A program made the position numbers and the translations under genes. This document shows, piece after piece, positions 41,854 to 50,264 of a DNA stretch of 64,000 bases. The DNA comes from G11 sp947167445 (GTDB lineage Bacteria; Bacillota; Clostridia; Lachnospirales; Lachnospiraceae): positions 1 to 64,000 of the forward strand of contig CAMVID010000015.1 in the NCBI GenBank assembly GCA_947167445.1, read 5' to 3'. How positions within the stretch are numbered: the stretch's first letter is position 1; each line of letters begins with the position of its first letter. Under the pieces are notes generated by a model. The model saw only the letters and a list, made by a program, of their open reading frames with translations, was not told the DNA's origin and did not search any database.

Positions 41854-43669
41854 CCTGAGGCAATTCCGGGGCCTCACCCGGCTGGAAATCACCGCTTGGA
41901 GGTTCTGGTGCCTCACCCGGCTGGAAATCACCGCTTGGAGGTTCTGGTGCCTCGCCAGGCTGGAAATCCCCGCTGGGAGGTTCAGGTGCTCCGTTCTCGC
42001 TGAACTCGCGCTGGTCATCTCCGGCGCCTCTGCCCCCGCCTCCACCGTTCATGTGGCCCATGACTGAGGTATCAATTTCAGAAGCATCAATCAAAGAGGA
42101 AGAATCTTCTTTCTGGCCCTCATCGGTGGAAGGAATTGTTCCGGCAAGCTGACCGGAAATGCTCTTAGCCCGAAGCCCTATTACGTCATAAAGCATTTCC
42201 GCAGCGCTCTGATACTCTTCGTAAGTATAGAAAGCTGTAGGATCCGTTTCAACCAGCGAGTCAATCTGACTCGTAATTCTTTCATAAACTTCATCAAAAC
42301 GACCTCCGTTTATATATTCATCGACGAGCTGCCGCAGGTATTCGTGGTATCTCTCGAGGTATTCAGGGTTAGACAACAGCCCGTCGAAGAATTCAGTACT
42401 TGAAAAAGGTGTGTCAATCGGGTAGTTAATCATTTCCGTGGCATCGGAGTCACCGCCCCCCATGCCGCCCCAGGAAAGATTGTAGTCCCAGGGAATGACA
42501 TTAAGCTGCCCATCGTATTCATACAGATAATAATTGTGGGCCATGTTGCCTGAAAGGCTGTCCAGGTTAACTGCAAATGTGTGCACTGCCATATACTTAA
42601 GGATGTTGTCCACATCCATATATTTCTCAAGATCATTGCCTTCGCTTATATTCTTAAGAGCCTTCACCACACGCTTGTGATCCTTGTCGCCGGATTCGGT
42701 TATGGCGCCGTCCCAGATAGTGGAGTAGCTGTCAAGCTCATCGTCTACGTAATTGAGGTCGGAGCCGCCGTTATCTCTCATGCCTCGCATGCCTTCGGAC
42801 TTTTCGCCCATCTCCGGCATCCCTTCGGGTCGTTCCCCAGGCGTAAACTCACCCTGCCCAGGCATCTCGGTCATTCCCTCCGGCATTTCACCCATCTCCG
42901 GCATCTCAGGCATATTCTCCGGATCAAACCCCTCCGGCATCTCACCCATCTCGGACATTCCCTCTGACATCTCCGGAGCACCATCCGGCCTTTCCGCCAT
43001 ACCTTCGGTCCTCTCGCCCCCCTTCTCACTCATATCCATATTCTCAGGTTTATAAAGTTCCCCATCCTGAGTACCGTAGTTTCTGAGCATGAAGCTTTGC
43101 TCCACACCCTCCAAGGCAAGATAAACTCCCCAGTACTCGCCGTTCACATAAACCTCCGCATAGTTATATAAAGAAGCATCCGCCCCAAGGAATTGATACA
43201 TATCGTAAACAATGGCTTCCTTCATGTTGGTGGCGTCCGCATAGTTGTTATTCAGAATCAGTTTGTCCAGGCCATAGCAGGTCTGGCCCTCCACATAATG
43301 GTCAAACTCAAGCTTTAAGCTGTACCTGTCGGTGTCCGGATCATTGGCAATATTTGTAAGGCTTGTGTTGCCCTTGGGTCTGATGGCCACATTTTTTACC
43401 GTAAGCCCGTTAATCTCCACGTCGCAGGTGTAGTATTCCTCCGAGAGGGCGTTCGATAGCATGTCCTCCCAGTCATCCTCATCAATGGAAATATTAACCT
43501 GCATCACTTCATCTGTGTCAAAAAGCTTGGTTTCGTACTCCATGGTTACCCCGGAGCCCCCCACCATGGCTTCAACCTTATCCTGAAAAACCACCGCAAG
43601 AAGGCAGGCGATAACAGTCAAAGACATTAGAATCACTATTATTTTCGAAATATGCTTGCTGCTAACCAT
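41837..43669 (-). CDS. CotH-like protein kinase family protein, secreted or membrane-anchored
   Basis: 610 residues. An N-terminal membrane helix (residues 9-30), then the CotH kinase fold: RPKGNTS, LDKLILNNNYADATNMKEAI, YVNGEYWGVY and IPWDYNLSWGG (metal-binding Asp). A Met/Glu/Gly/Pro-rich low-complexity insert (about residues 218-300, MPEMGEMPEGM type) splits the domain. The C-terminus has three 13-residue repeats (EAPEPPSGDFQPG). Spore-coat CotH phosphorylates coat proteins; this one is adjacent to DUF4956 and VTC genes, a set often found together in clostridia. The end lies inside the 277-bp repeat. Confidence 0.9.
   Translation of the reverse strand: MVSSKHISKIIVILMSLTVIACLLAVVFQDKVEAMVGGSGVTMEYETKLFDTDEVMQVNISIDEDDWEDMLSNALSEEYYTCDVEINGLTVKNVAIRPKGNTSLTNIANDPDTDRYSLKLEFDHYVEGQTCYGLDKLILNNNYADATNMKEAIVYDMYQFLGADASLYNYAEVYVNGEYWGVYLALEGVEQSFMLRNYGTQDGELYKPENMDMSEKGGERTEGMAERPDGAPEMSEGMSEMGEMPEGFDPENMPEMPEMGEMPEGMTEMPGQGEFTPGERPEGMPEMGEKSEGMRGMRDNGGSDLNYVDDELDSYSTIWDGAITESGDKDHKRVVKALKNISEGNDLEKYMDVDNILKYMAVHTFAVNLDSLSGNMAHNYYLYEYDGQLNVIPWDYNLSWGGMGGGDSDATEMINYPIDTPFSSTEFFDGLLSNPEYLERYHEYLRQLVDEYINGGRFDEVYERITSQIDSLVETDPTAFYTYEEYQSAAEMLYDVIGLRAKSISGQLAGTIPSTDEGQKEDSSSLIDASEIDTSVMGHMNGGGGGRGAGDDQREFSENGAPEPPSGDFQPGEAPEPPSGDFQPGEAPEPPSGDFQPGEAPELPQELPTT
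41871..41987. repeat. 39-bp tandem repeat, three units, in the CotH gene
   Basis: Units start at 41871, 41910 and 41949. The first two are almost identical; the third differs at several silent or near-silent positions. In frame, they encode the EAPEPPSGDFQPG repeats. The array starts 18 bp from the edge of the 277-bp inverted repeat. Unit number may vary between strains. Confidence 0.9.
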
Positions 43670-43678
43670 AATTCCTCC

Positions 43679-44350
43679 TTATGACATGTACTCGCCGTTG
43701 TAGGTTACGAGAGTGGCTCCGGTTACGCCGTTAAGCTCACTTACGCGATTAACGAAGGTTGTTGCCGCATCTTTCACCCTGATTTCCGCAGTGAGCTCGA
43801 TTCCTGAAGCTGTCACGGTTTTGGATTTCACGATGTGCTTGTTTACTGACTTTGCGATGATGTTCATGGCGTTTTCCTCGGCCTTTTCATCAGCGCAGTT
43901 AACAATTAAGATGTATGGCGCGTCGCCGAATTTCTTTTTGGCAAAAACCACAAGTATCGCCCCTATGATTACCGACCCGATAACCGCCAAAGGTATCATT
44001 CCGGCTCCGATGACGATGCCCACCGCAAGAGCCCAGAACAAAAATACAATTTCCATGGGCTCTTTAATTGCTGAACGGAATCTCACGATTGAAAGGGCAC
44101 CGACCATACCAAGGGAAAGCACAACATTGGAAGTAACGGCCATAATAACAAGTGTTGTCACCAGAGAAAGTCCCACCAGCGACATGGCAAAACCTGTGGA
44201 ATACATGATTCCCGAAAAGGTCTTCTTATAAACAAGAAAAATGAAAAGCCCGAGAATCAAGGCAAAAGCCATGCCCACCAGAACGTCGACAGGCGAAAAT
44301 TCTGTTACGCTCTCTAAGAAACTTGATTTGAAAATATTGCTGAATGTCAT
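43679..44350 (-). CDS. DUF4956 membrane protein
   Basis: 223 residues. Four membrane helices in residues 20-150, with LSLGMVGALSIVRFRSAIKEP, the conserved core of the family, then a soluble domain (YILIVNCADEKAEENAM...). Function unknown; the family pairs with VTC-domain proteins and may act in polyphosphate or cell-surface processes. 9 bp before the CotH gene and 25 bp after the VTC gene. Confidence 0.92.
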   Translation of the reverse strand: MTFSNIFKSSFLESVTEFSPVDVLVGMAFALILGLFIFLVYKKTFSGIMYSTGFAMSLVGLSLVTTLVIMAVTSNVVLSLGMVGALSIVRFRSAIKEPMEIVFLFWALAVGIVIGAGMIPLAVIGSVIIGAILVVFAKKKFGDAPYILIVNCADEKAEENAMNIIAKSVNKHIVKSKTVTASGIELTAEIRVKDAATTFVNRVSELNGVTGATLVTYNGEYMS

Positions 44351-44375
44351 TTGTTTTTCCTCCTATAAATATGAA

Positions 44376-45068
44376 TTATCCGTATCTTCGGCATGCGCCG
44401 TATTTTGAAAAAGCCTGCTGTCTCGCCCCTTTGATCTGAATGAGGCTCTTAATGACTTCAGGGAGAAACGCGTCGTATTTTACCTCAAGAATCATGTCCG
44501 ACGGGGTGTCCGTGGCACTTATGTCCGTGACCTCATCCGTCAGGAAATTCTGTGAATAAAGGCTTGTCCTTATGGCAAAATCGAAGGTCACTCGAACGTT
44601 GCCCGCCCTGTAAATGTATGGCTCCCTTACGTAGGAAACCAGGACTCGGGGCTTCAGACGCTGATATTGCATCTTGGCGTAAAGCTCTCTAACCAGCTCT
44701 TCCTTGTGGCCTTTCATGAAATCCAGGTCGCCGTCAAGAATCCTTTGGCATTCTTCCTTGGTAATCCGCGCATCGTATTTGAGGCACAGGTTGTCGATTT
44801 TCATCTTTTTTTCAAGGGTTATAAATGAAAAATCATCGTTATAGTAACGGATTCGAAATTTCTCTCTCTTTTCGATTCCGTCAATCTTTTCTCTTAAGGC
44901 CTTGTCGTCGGAGTTGTCGAAGTAGATGCTTCTGATTTGATACAGCCCCGCGTCGTTGGTATGGGGATCTTTCTCCATCACCATCCCAAGGCGCCCTCGC
45001 ATGGCCAGGTATTCCGAGTAGGAAATGCTGTATTTCAGTTCATGCCTGTAGTGCTTTTCCTGCTGCAT
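44376..45068 (-). CDS. VTC-domain polyphosphate polymerase-like protein
   Basis: 230 residues from ATG 45068 (RBS AAAGGAG); the frame is open 28 codons further up with no ribosome site. It begins MQQEKHYRHELKYSISYSEY and contains IRSIYFDNSDDKALREKIDG and KFRIRYYNDD, the basic and acidic tunnel residues of VTC4-like domains, then VRVTFDFAIRTS and MILEVKYDAFLP. VTC domains make polyphosphate from ATP. It heads the VTC - DUF4956 - CotH set, which suggests that these form one system. Confidence 0.9.
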   Translation of the reverse strand: MQQEKHYRHELKYSISYSEYLAMRGRLGMVMEKDPHTNDAGLYQIRSIYFDNSDDKALREKIDGIEKREKFRIRYYNDDFSFITLEKKMKIDNLCLKYDARITKEECQRILDGDLDFMKGHKEELVRELYAKMQYQRLKPRVLVSYVREPYIYRAGNVRVTFDFAIRTSLYSQNFLTDEVTDISATDTPSDMILEVKYDAFLPEVIKSLIQIKGARQQAFSKYGACRRYG

Positions 45069-45251
45069 TTGTCGTGTCTCCTTTCGTTTTATTGAGCTCA
45101 TTATGGCAGGGCAACCTGAAATGAACCTGAAGTGAGGAAAATTTATTTTCATCTATTTCGTGGGATTGCCTAAGAAGCCCGTTGGGAGCCTGATTTGAAG
45201 CTTGCTTTGGGGCGTAGAAATTGGTGAGGTTTGGGGCAAATGAAACGCCGA

Positions 45252-45528
45252 AATTGCCGACGACATAACAAAATCGCGATTTCTCACATTTGTTATGCTT
45301 TCGGAAACGTTATGTAAACCAAAACAAACTAGAAAAGCGGATAATCAGGTGAAATCACCTGATTTATCCGCTTATTTTGCTTGATTTTGCCCTTTTTGTG
45401 GCTTCGGAAGCATAATAAATAAGCGATTTCGCGATTTCATTAGTGGGAATCGCAAAATCGCCTACTTATGTAAACCAGAACGGCCCAAAAAGGCGGATAA
45501 ACCACGGACAAGCAAGAAATTATCCGCC
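45252..45528. repeat. 277-bp inverted repeat, right copy
   Basis: Inverse partner of 41577-41853. It lies in the 469-bp gap between the VTC gene and the histidine kinase gene; the remaining 180 bp (45069-45251) hold the VTC upstream region and no other gene that I can see. Together the two copies enclose 3.4 kb with exactly three genes. The kinase gene's stop codon is 10 bp outside. Confidence 0.9.
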
Positions 45529-45537
45529 AAATTGCGC

Positions 45538-46794
45538 CTAAATCTTCACCTTTATCGTCATTGTCTTGCCGCTGGGGCAGTTGGCGGTGATAGTACCGCC
45601 GTGGGTTTCGGCCACAGCCTTGGCAATGGCGAGGCCCACACCTGTGCCGCCGGTTTTGGTGCTTCTGGCGCCATCCGGCCTGTAGAAACGATCAAAGAGC
45701 CGCTCCGTATCCGGCGGCACCTCATAATCGCAGGTGTTAAAAACCTCCACGTAGGCCCTGTTTCTCTTCTTATATATGCCGACTCTGATATCCCCCGAAG
45801 CATCCGAGTAGCGGATGGCGTTGTCAAGAAGCACCGACAGCATCTGCTGCACAGCAGCCTTTTCTCCCACCATCATCACATCATCTTCAATATCAATACT
45901 AAAATTCTTCCCTGCAGCCTTGGCCTGGGTCTTATAAACATCCACAATCTCCCAAGCCGCATTGCTCAAAGAAAACTTCTCCTTATTTGGAAGCGGAATC
46001 TCCTCATCAAGCCTTGATAAAGTCACCAGCTCGCTAACAAGCTTGCTCATTCGACCGGTCTGCTTCCTGATATTCCCCACCCATTCGCTCTCGCCGCTCT
46101 CCATCTCCAAAACGTCAAGGCTTGTGGAAATGGAAGTCAAAGGCGTCTTAAGTTCGTGGCTTGCATCGGTAATAAACTGCTTCTGCCTCTCGATATTTGC
46201 GGCGTAGGGTTTAATTGCCCTTCTCGACAGAATCACCACAAGAATAAATACAACAATGAGGCTGACTCCCGAAATTCCTAGGGTCATCAAAAGAAGTGCC
46301 TGCATGCTCTGTCTCTCACGAAGGGTGTTAAGGAAGGCAACCACCGTGTCTCCGTCCCTGGTGGCCCTTACGTATCTGTACTCGCCGAGATACCCGTGTT
46401 CTTTCCCGGAGTCAAAGGCCTTCTGTCCGTACTCCTTGGCCTGTTCCTCGTCGATTGATGCTATGAAGTCGGTAAAAACAGAATAAGCCTCTCCACTCTC
46501 ATCAAACCTTACGATAAAGAATCTTGTCATGTAGTTTAACTCTTTATCAGGCAACTCCATAAATGGACGAGCTTCCTGGGGGCCGACAGCTTCGGGGGGC
46601 TCACTCTTATCCCCGGCACCTCTTGGTCCCATTGGGCCTCTTTCATATTTTAATACTGCCTCAAGAGTGTTATCCGCTCTGCTTGTGACCATTACGTAAT
46701 TGACCACATTAACCAAAACTGCAATGGTCAAAATTACTGCGAAGAAAGCCACCATGGCAGCCAGAATAACCCGATGTCTCATCCGTCTTATCAT
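45538..46794 (-). CDS. Sensor histidine kinase
   Basis: 418 residues. Two membrane helices (residues 10-35 and 165-190) enclose an outer sensor region. HisKA with FITDASHELKTPLTSI, a DHp helix, and an ATPase domain with an N-box and GGTGVGLAIAKA. Overlaps its response regulator by 4 bp. The usual OmpR-type pair; signal unknown. The stop codon lies 10 bp from the 277-bp inverted repeat. Confidence 0.94.
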   Translation of the reverse strand: MIRRMRHRVILAAMVAFFAVILTIAVLVNVVNYVMVTSRADNTLEAVLKYERGPMGPRGAGDKSEPPEAVGPQEARPFMELPDKELNYMTRFFIVRFDESGEAYSVFTDFIASIDEEQAKEYGQKAFDSGKEHGYLGEYRYVRATRDGDTVVAFLNTLRERQSMQALLLMTLGISGVSLIVVFILVVILSRRAIKPYAANIERQKQFITDASHELKTPLTSISTSLDVLEMESGESEWVGNIRKQTGRMSKLVSELVTLSRLDEEIPLPNKEKFSLSNAAWEIVDVYKTQAKAAGKNFSIDIEDDVMMVGEKAAVQQMLSVLLDNAIRYSDASGDIRVGIYKKRNRAYVEVFNTCDYEVPPDTERLFDRFYRPDGARSTKTGGTGVGLAIAKAVAETHGGTITANCPSGKTMTIKVKI

Positions 46795-47465
46795 GAGATC
46801 ACCTCCAATGCATAGCCGGCGCCACGCATGGTTTTGATTTCAACATTGGCACCGATACTTCTAAGTTTCTTCCTGACAAATCCTATATGTGTCCACACGA
46901 CATCTATGTCAGATTCAGTGTCATATCCCCAGATCTTCTCCATCAGATGCTCTGTGGAGAAAACATGACCCGGGTGTCCCATAAACAATTCCATAAGCTG
47001 AAATTCCTTATTGGCAAGTTTAACACTGCCTCCCGCAGCAGACATTTCAAAACGATTGGCATCGAGAGTCACATTGCCGATTGTGTTGACTGAGTTGGTA
47101 TATGACTCACTGCGTCTTCCCAGTGCCTTGACTCTGGCAATAAGTTCGGAGGTAGCGAAGGGTTTTGGCAGATAATCATCCGCCCCTGCGTCAAGACCTG
47201 CTACCCTGTCTTCTATTTCAGCTTTGGATGTGAGAAGCATGACCGGAACGGTCAAGTGATTGTTTCGAATAAGTGAAAGAACCTCAAGCCCGCTTTTCCC
47301 GGGCATCATAATATCAAGCACGATTACCTCGTAGGTTCCTGCCTCGATGTAATCCCACGCGTCATTACCATTGTGAACAATGTCTACGGAGCATCCCGCT
47401 TTTTCCAAAAGCACCTTAAGGGCCTTGGCGGTTGCCACCTCGTCCTCTGCAATTAGTACACGCAT
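46791..47465 (-). CDS. OmpR-family response regulator
   Basis: 224 residues. Receiver with EDE at residues 7-9, Asp in VIVLDIMMPGKSG, Lys in DDYLPKPFA; winged-helix DNA-binding domain with VFSTEHLMEKIWGYD and VVWTHIGFVRKKL. RBS CCGGAGG. Fourth gene of a five-gene run. It probably controls this operon or cell-envelope genes. Confidence 0.95.
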   Translation of the reverse strand: MRVLIAEDEVATAKALKVLLEKAGCSVDIVHNGNDAWDYIEAGTYEVIVLDIMMPGKSGLEVLSLIRNNHLTVPVMLLTSKAEIEDRVAGLDAGADDYLPKPFATSELIARVKALGRRSESYTNSVNTIGNVTLDANRFEMSAAGGSVKLANKEFQLMELFMGHPGHVFSTEHLMEKIWGYDTESDIDVVWTHIGFVRKKLRSIGANVEIKTMRGAGYALEVIS

Positions 47466-47491
47466 CTTCCAACCTCCGGGGTGTGCACATA

Positions 47492-47671
47492 CTACCCTAC
47501 AACCGGAAACACAATGAATTTAAAGATAGTTGCAAATACAATAAGAAAAGCCAGCAAAGCTAAAAGATTGACCTTCCGGGGCGCATTGGTGGCCTTCAGC
47601 TTCTTCACTATGATAATGTAGGAAACCACTTCCACTATCAAAAGAACGGACCAAAAAATAATCTGAGTCAT
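47492..47671 (-). CDS. Small two-helix membrane protein, 59 residues
   Basis: ATG 47671 with a strong ribosome site (GGGAGG, 6 nt upstream); stop TAG at 47492-47494. The first helix is MTQIIFWSVLLIVEVVSYII, then a basic turn (KKLKATNAPRK), then a second helix to the end. It sits between yitT-like and response-regulator genes in the same direction, 21 and 26 bp from each. Its placement fills the only gap in the operon. Function unknown; small proteins beside two-component systems can modulate the kinase. Confidence 0.75.
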   Translation of the reverse strand: MTQIIFWSVLLIVEVVSYIIIVKKLKATNAPRKVNLLALLAFLIVFATIFKFIVFPVVG

Positions 47672-47692
47672 ACCAATCCTCCCGTTGGGACA

Positions 47693-48529
47693 TTATCGTA
47701 ATATCTCGTCGATTGTGGTAACCGTACTGAAGGTTCCCTTATTACGCGAGATTATTTCCTTCATCTTGGAAAGTTCGAAATAGTTAATATAGCAGATGAG
47801 CGTCTTGTTCTCGCCGCTTATGGCCCCGTAGGAATCCATCATTGTGCAGGTCTTGTTAAGCTCTGACTTAATGGCCTTCACCAGTTCATCAGGCTCCTTG
47901 GTAATAATGGTGACCTGTTTGATAGCCTCGAAGTGATCCGTAAAGTGATCGATTATAGCCGTGGCAATAACATAAACCAAAAGGCTTAAAAGCGCCGAAT
48001 TTCTGTTGATTAAAAGGAAAGCTGCAATATAGACACAGGCATTAAAGCCTATGAGAAGATAAGACATACTGAAGTTCTTGCCTGTCTTATCGGAAATCTT
48101 CTTAATGACTATGTTGGCAAAAATCTCCGACCCGTCGATACAGCCGTCATGTCTTAGAATCAGTGCAAGACCCAGGCCAAGAATTGCTCCGCCAAAAACC
48201 ACCGCAAGGAAATGCTCTGTGTTGATTTCAAAGGAAACCTCTTCAAAAACTTCAAGTCCCACTGTATATACCAGGGACCCCAAAGCCGCCTTGATTCCGA
48301 ATCTTTTGCCAAGAATAATAAAGCCGAAAATCAGGAATGGAAGAAAAATAAAGAACACACAAAGAGACAGGTTAAAACCTGTCAGTTTGCTTACGATAAT
48401 GGCTATGCCCGCGGTGCCGTAGTCGATTGCATCATTTGGAATAAGAATGCAGGCAACCGAAAAGCTGGCCAAAAGAGCTCCAACCACTATCAGTACATAT
48501 GACATGAAATTGCTTAATTTCTTGTTCAT
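47693..48529 (-). CDS. YitT family membrane protein
   Basis: 278 residues with five or six membrane helices (DUF161-type repeats, IPNDAIDYGTAGIAIIVSKL near the start) and a C-terminal DUF2179 domain (VTIITKEPDELVKAIK... MDSYGAISGENKTLICYI). Known as a family of unresolved transport function. Gap to the FAD oxidoreductase gene is 2 bp, so the pair is cotranslated. Confidence 0.92.
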   Translation of the reverse strand: MNKKLSNFMSYVLIVVGALLASFSVACILIPNDAIDYGTAGIAIIVSKLTGFNLSLCVFFIFLPFLIFGFIILGKRFGIKAALGSLVYTVGLEVFEEVSFEINTEHFLAVVFGGAILGLGLALILRHDGCIDGSEIFANIVIKKISDKTGKNFSMSYLLIGFNACVYIAAFLLINRNSALLSLLVYVIATAIIDHFTDHFEAIKQVTIITKEPDELVKAIKSELNKTCTMMDSYGAISGENKTLICYINYFELSKMKEIISRNKGTFSTVTTIDEILR

Positions 48530-48531
48530 AC

Positions 48532-50130
48532 TCAGTCTACTTCAAGTTCCTCCGAATCCTCTTCCTTGGACTCGTGATACTCCTCTTCAGTATTTACAGA
48601 CCAGATGGCGTCCTTATTGGTGCTGCCGGACAAAATTGCCTTAACAGTCTCAAAGGAAGTAACCATTGAATGGTCGATATTATTGTATCTGTGCTGGCCG
48701 TTACGACCTACGCAGTAGAGATTTTCGATTTTCTTAAGATAGGAAACCAGAGTATCGATTTCATCATAGGTGTCAAAGTAAGCAGGATATGCCTTCTTAA
48801 CCTTCTCCATGTGGTAATCAATAACTTCGTCGGCTGAGTCGATAAGGCCGAGTTTTACCATCTCATCGATACCAAGCTTAGCGAACTCATCCTCGGTCAT
48901 GTTCCAGTACTCATCGCCCTCGTTTACGAAGTACTCAAGGCCGATCCAAACCGTATTCTCCAGATCCTTAATCATATAAGGAGACCAGTTGTTGTAAATC
49001 TGGAAACGTCCCAGCTTAACGCGACGGTCCTGAACATATACCCAGTTGTCGGGAACGATATTTCCCATGGTCTTGATGTCCGTCTTATTGACAAGCTTAA
49101 GCTTGGGAATAAGCACGCCCAAAGTCATGTAATCACGATAGGGAAGGCCTGCCGCAATCTCTGCTTCCTTAGCGGGAACATCGTTCATTCCTGCCACAAG
49201 GTCCTTTACAGGCATGGAAGAAACGATATAATCTCCTTCCACTGTAACCTCTTCACCGGTATTCATGTCTTTATAAACAAGAGATGTAAGTTTCTCAACT
49301 CCACCCTCAGTTACCTTGTTTACGCGAACTACCTTGGCGTTCTTGACAATCTTGCCCCCAAGTCTTACCACCTCGGAAGCGGTAACGTCCCAAAGCTGGC
49401 CGGGACCTAACTTTGGATATTTGAATTCCTCAATAAGTGAGGTGTTTACCTTACGATTCTTAACCTTAAAGAGTCTTCCGAAGAAGTCCTTGATAATGCC
49501 GAAAATGGACAAACCCTTGGTTCTCTGAGCCCCCCAGGAAGCATCAATCTCGGAAGGATGTCTGCCCCAAAGGTTCTCGGTATAATACTCGAAGAACATT
49601 CCGTAAAGCTTCTTGCCGAAGCTGTTAATATAGAAGTTCTCAAGGTTGGTAACCGGGCGCTTATGGAAAACGCTGGCAAGATATGAAAAACCAACCTTCA
49701 TGGTGGTTAAAAATCCAAAGTTCTTAAAAGTCTCAGGCTTAAGTGAAATGGGATAGTCATAGAACTTGTTGTCAAAGAGAATTCTGGAAACTCTGTGACG
49801 GGTAAGCATAACCCTGTCTTCCTTCTCAGGATCGGGGCCTGTCTTTGCCACGTGGCTCTCTCTGCCAAGAACAATGTCATCGTATGACTTGGACCCCTGC
49901 ATGGGAAGCATCTCGTCCCACCATGCATTAACCTCAGGAATCTTACTAAAGAACCTGTGGCCACCCATGTCCATACGGTTTCCTTTATATTCTACGGTCT
50001 TGGAGATTCCGCCGAATTGCTCCGTCTCCTCAAAGACCGTAACTTCAATGTCGCTGCCCTTCTTAAGAAGTTCATACGCCGCTGTAAGTCCCGCAGGGCC
50101 TGCACCGATAATCAAAGCTTTTTTGCTCAT
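48532..50130 (-). CDS. FAD-dependent oxidoreductase of the protoporphyrinogen oxidase / UDP-galactopyranose mutase-like type
   Basis: 532 residues. FAD-binding start KKALIIGAGPAGLTAAYELL, then EETEQFGGISKTVEYKGNRM and MGGHRFFSK, as in the UDP-galactopyranose mutase/amine oxidase group. WGRHPSEIDASWGAQRTKG and a late CVGRNGQHRYNNIDHSM form the second half of the FAD site. Acidic C-terminal tail (ESKEEDSEELEVD). In other bacteria such proteins occur with glycosyltransferases and GtrA. No glycosyltransferase gene is beside it here. First gene of the yitT/two-component operon. Confidence 0.88.
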   Translation of the reverse strand: MSKKALIIGAGPAGLTAAYELLKKGSDIEVTVFEETEQFGGISKTVEYKGNRMDMGGHRFFSKIPEVNAWWDEMLPMQGSKSYDDIVLGRESHVAKTGPDPEKEDRVMLTRHRVSRILFDNKFYDYPISLKPETFKNFGFLTTMKVGFSYLASVFHKRPVTNLENFYINSFGKKLYGMFFEYYTENLWGRHPSEIDASWGAQRTKGLSIFGIIKDFFGRLFKVKNRKVNTSLIEEFKYPKLGPGQLWDVTASEVVRLGGKIVKNAKVVRVNKVTEGGVEKLTSLVYKDMNTGEEVTVEGDYIVSSMPVKDLVAGMNDVPAKEAEIAAGLPYRDYMTLGVLIPKLKLVNKTDIKTMGNIVPDNWVYVQDRRVKLGRFQIYNNWSPYMIKDLENTVWIGLEYFVNEGDEYWNMTEDEFAKLGIDEMVKLGLIDSADEVIDYHMEKVKKAYPAYFDTYDEIDTLVSYLKKIENLYCVGRNGQHRYNNIDHSMVTSFETVKAILSGSTNKDAIWSVNTEEEYHESKEEDSEELEVD

Positions 50131-50264
50131 TACAAATCCCCTAAAAAAAGAAATTTCAATCCTATTAATTATATACGGCGCATTGCATCATAGTCAAATA
50201 GATAAACTTCCGTTTTTTGTGTTATAATACATTTCATAGGGTAAGTTCAGACTCGGAGAAAACA

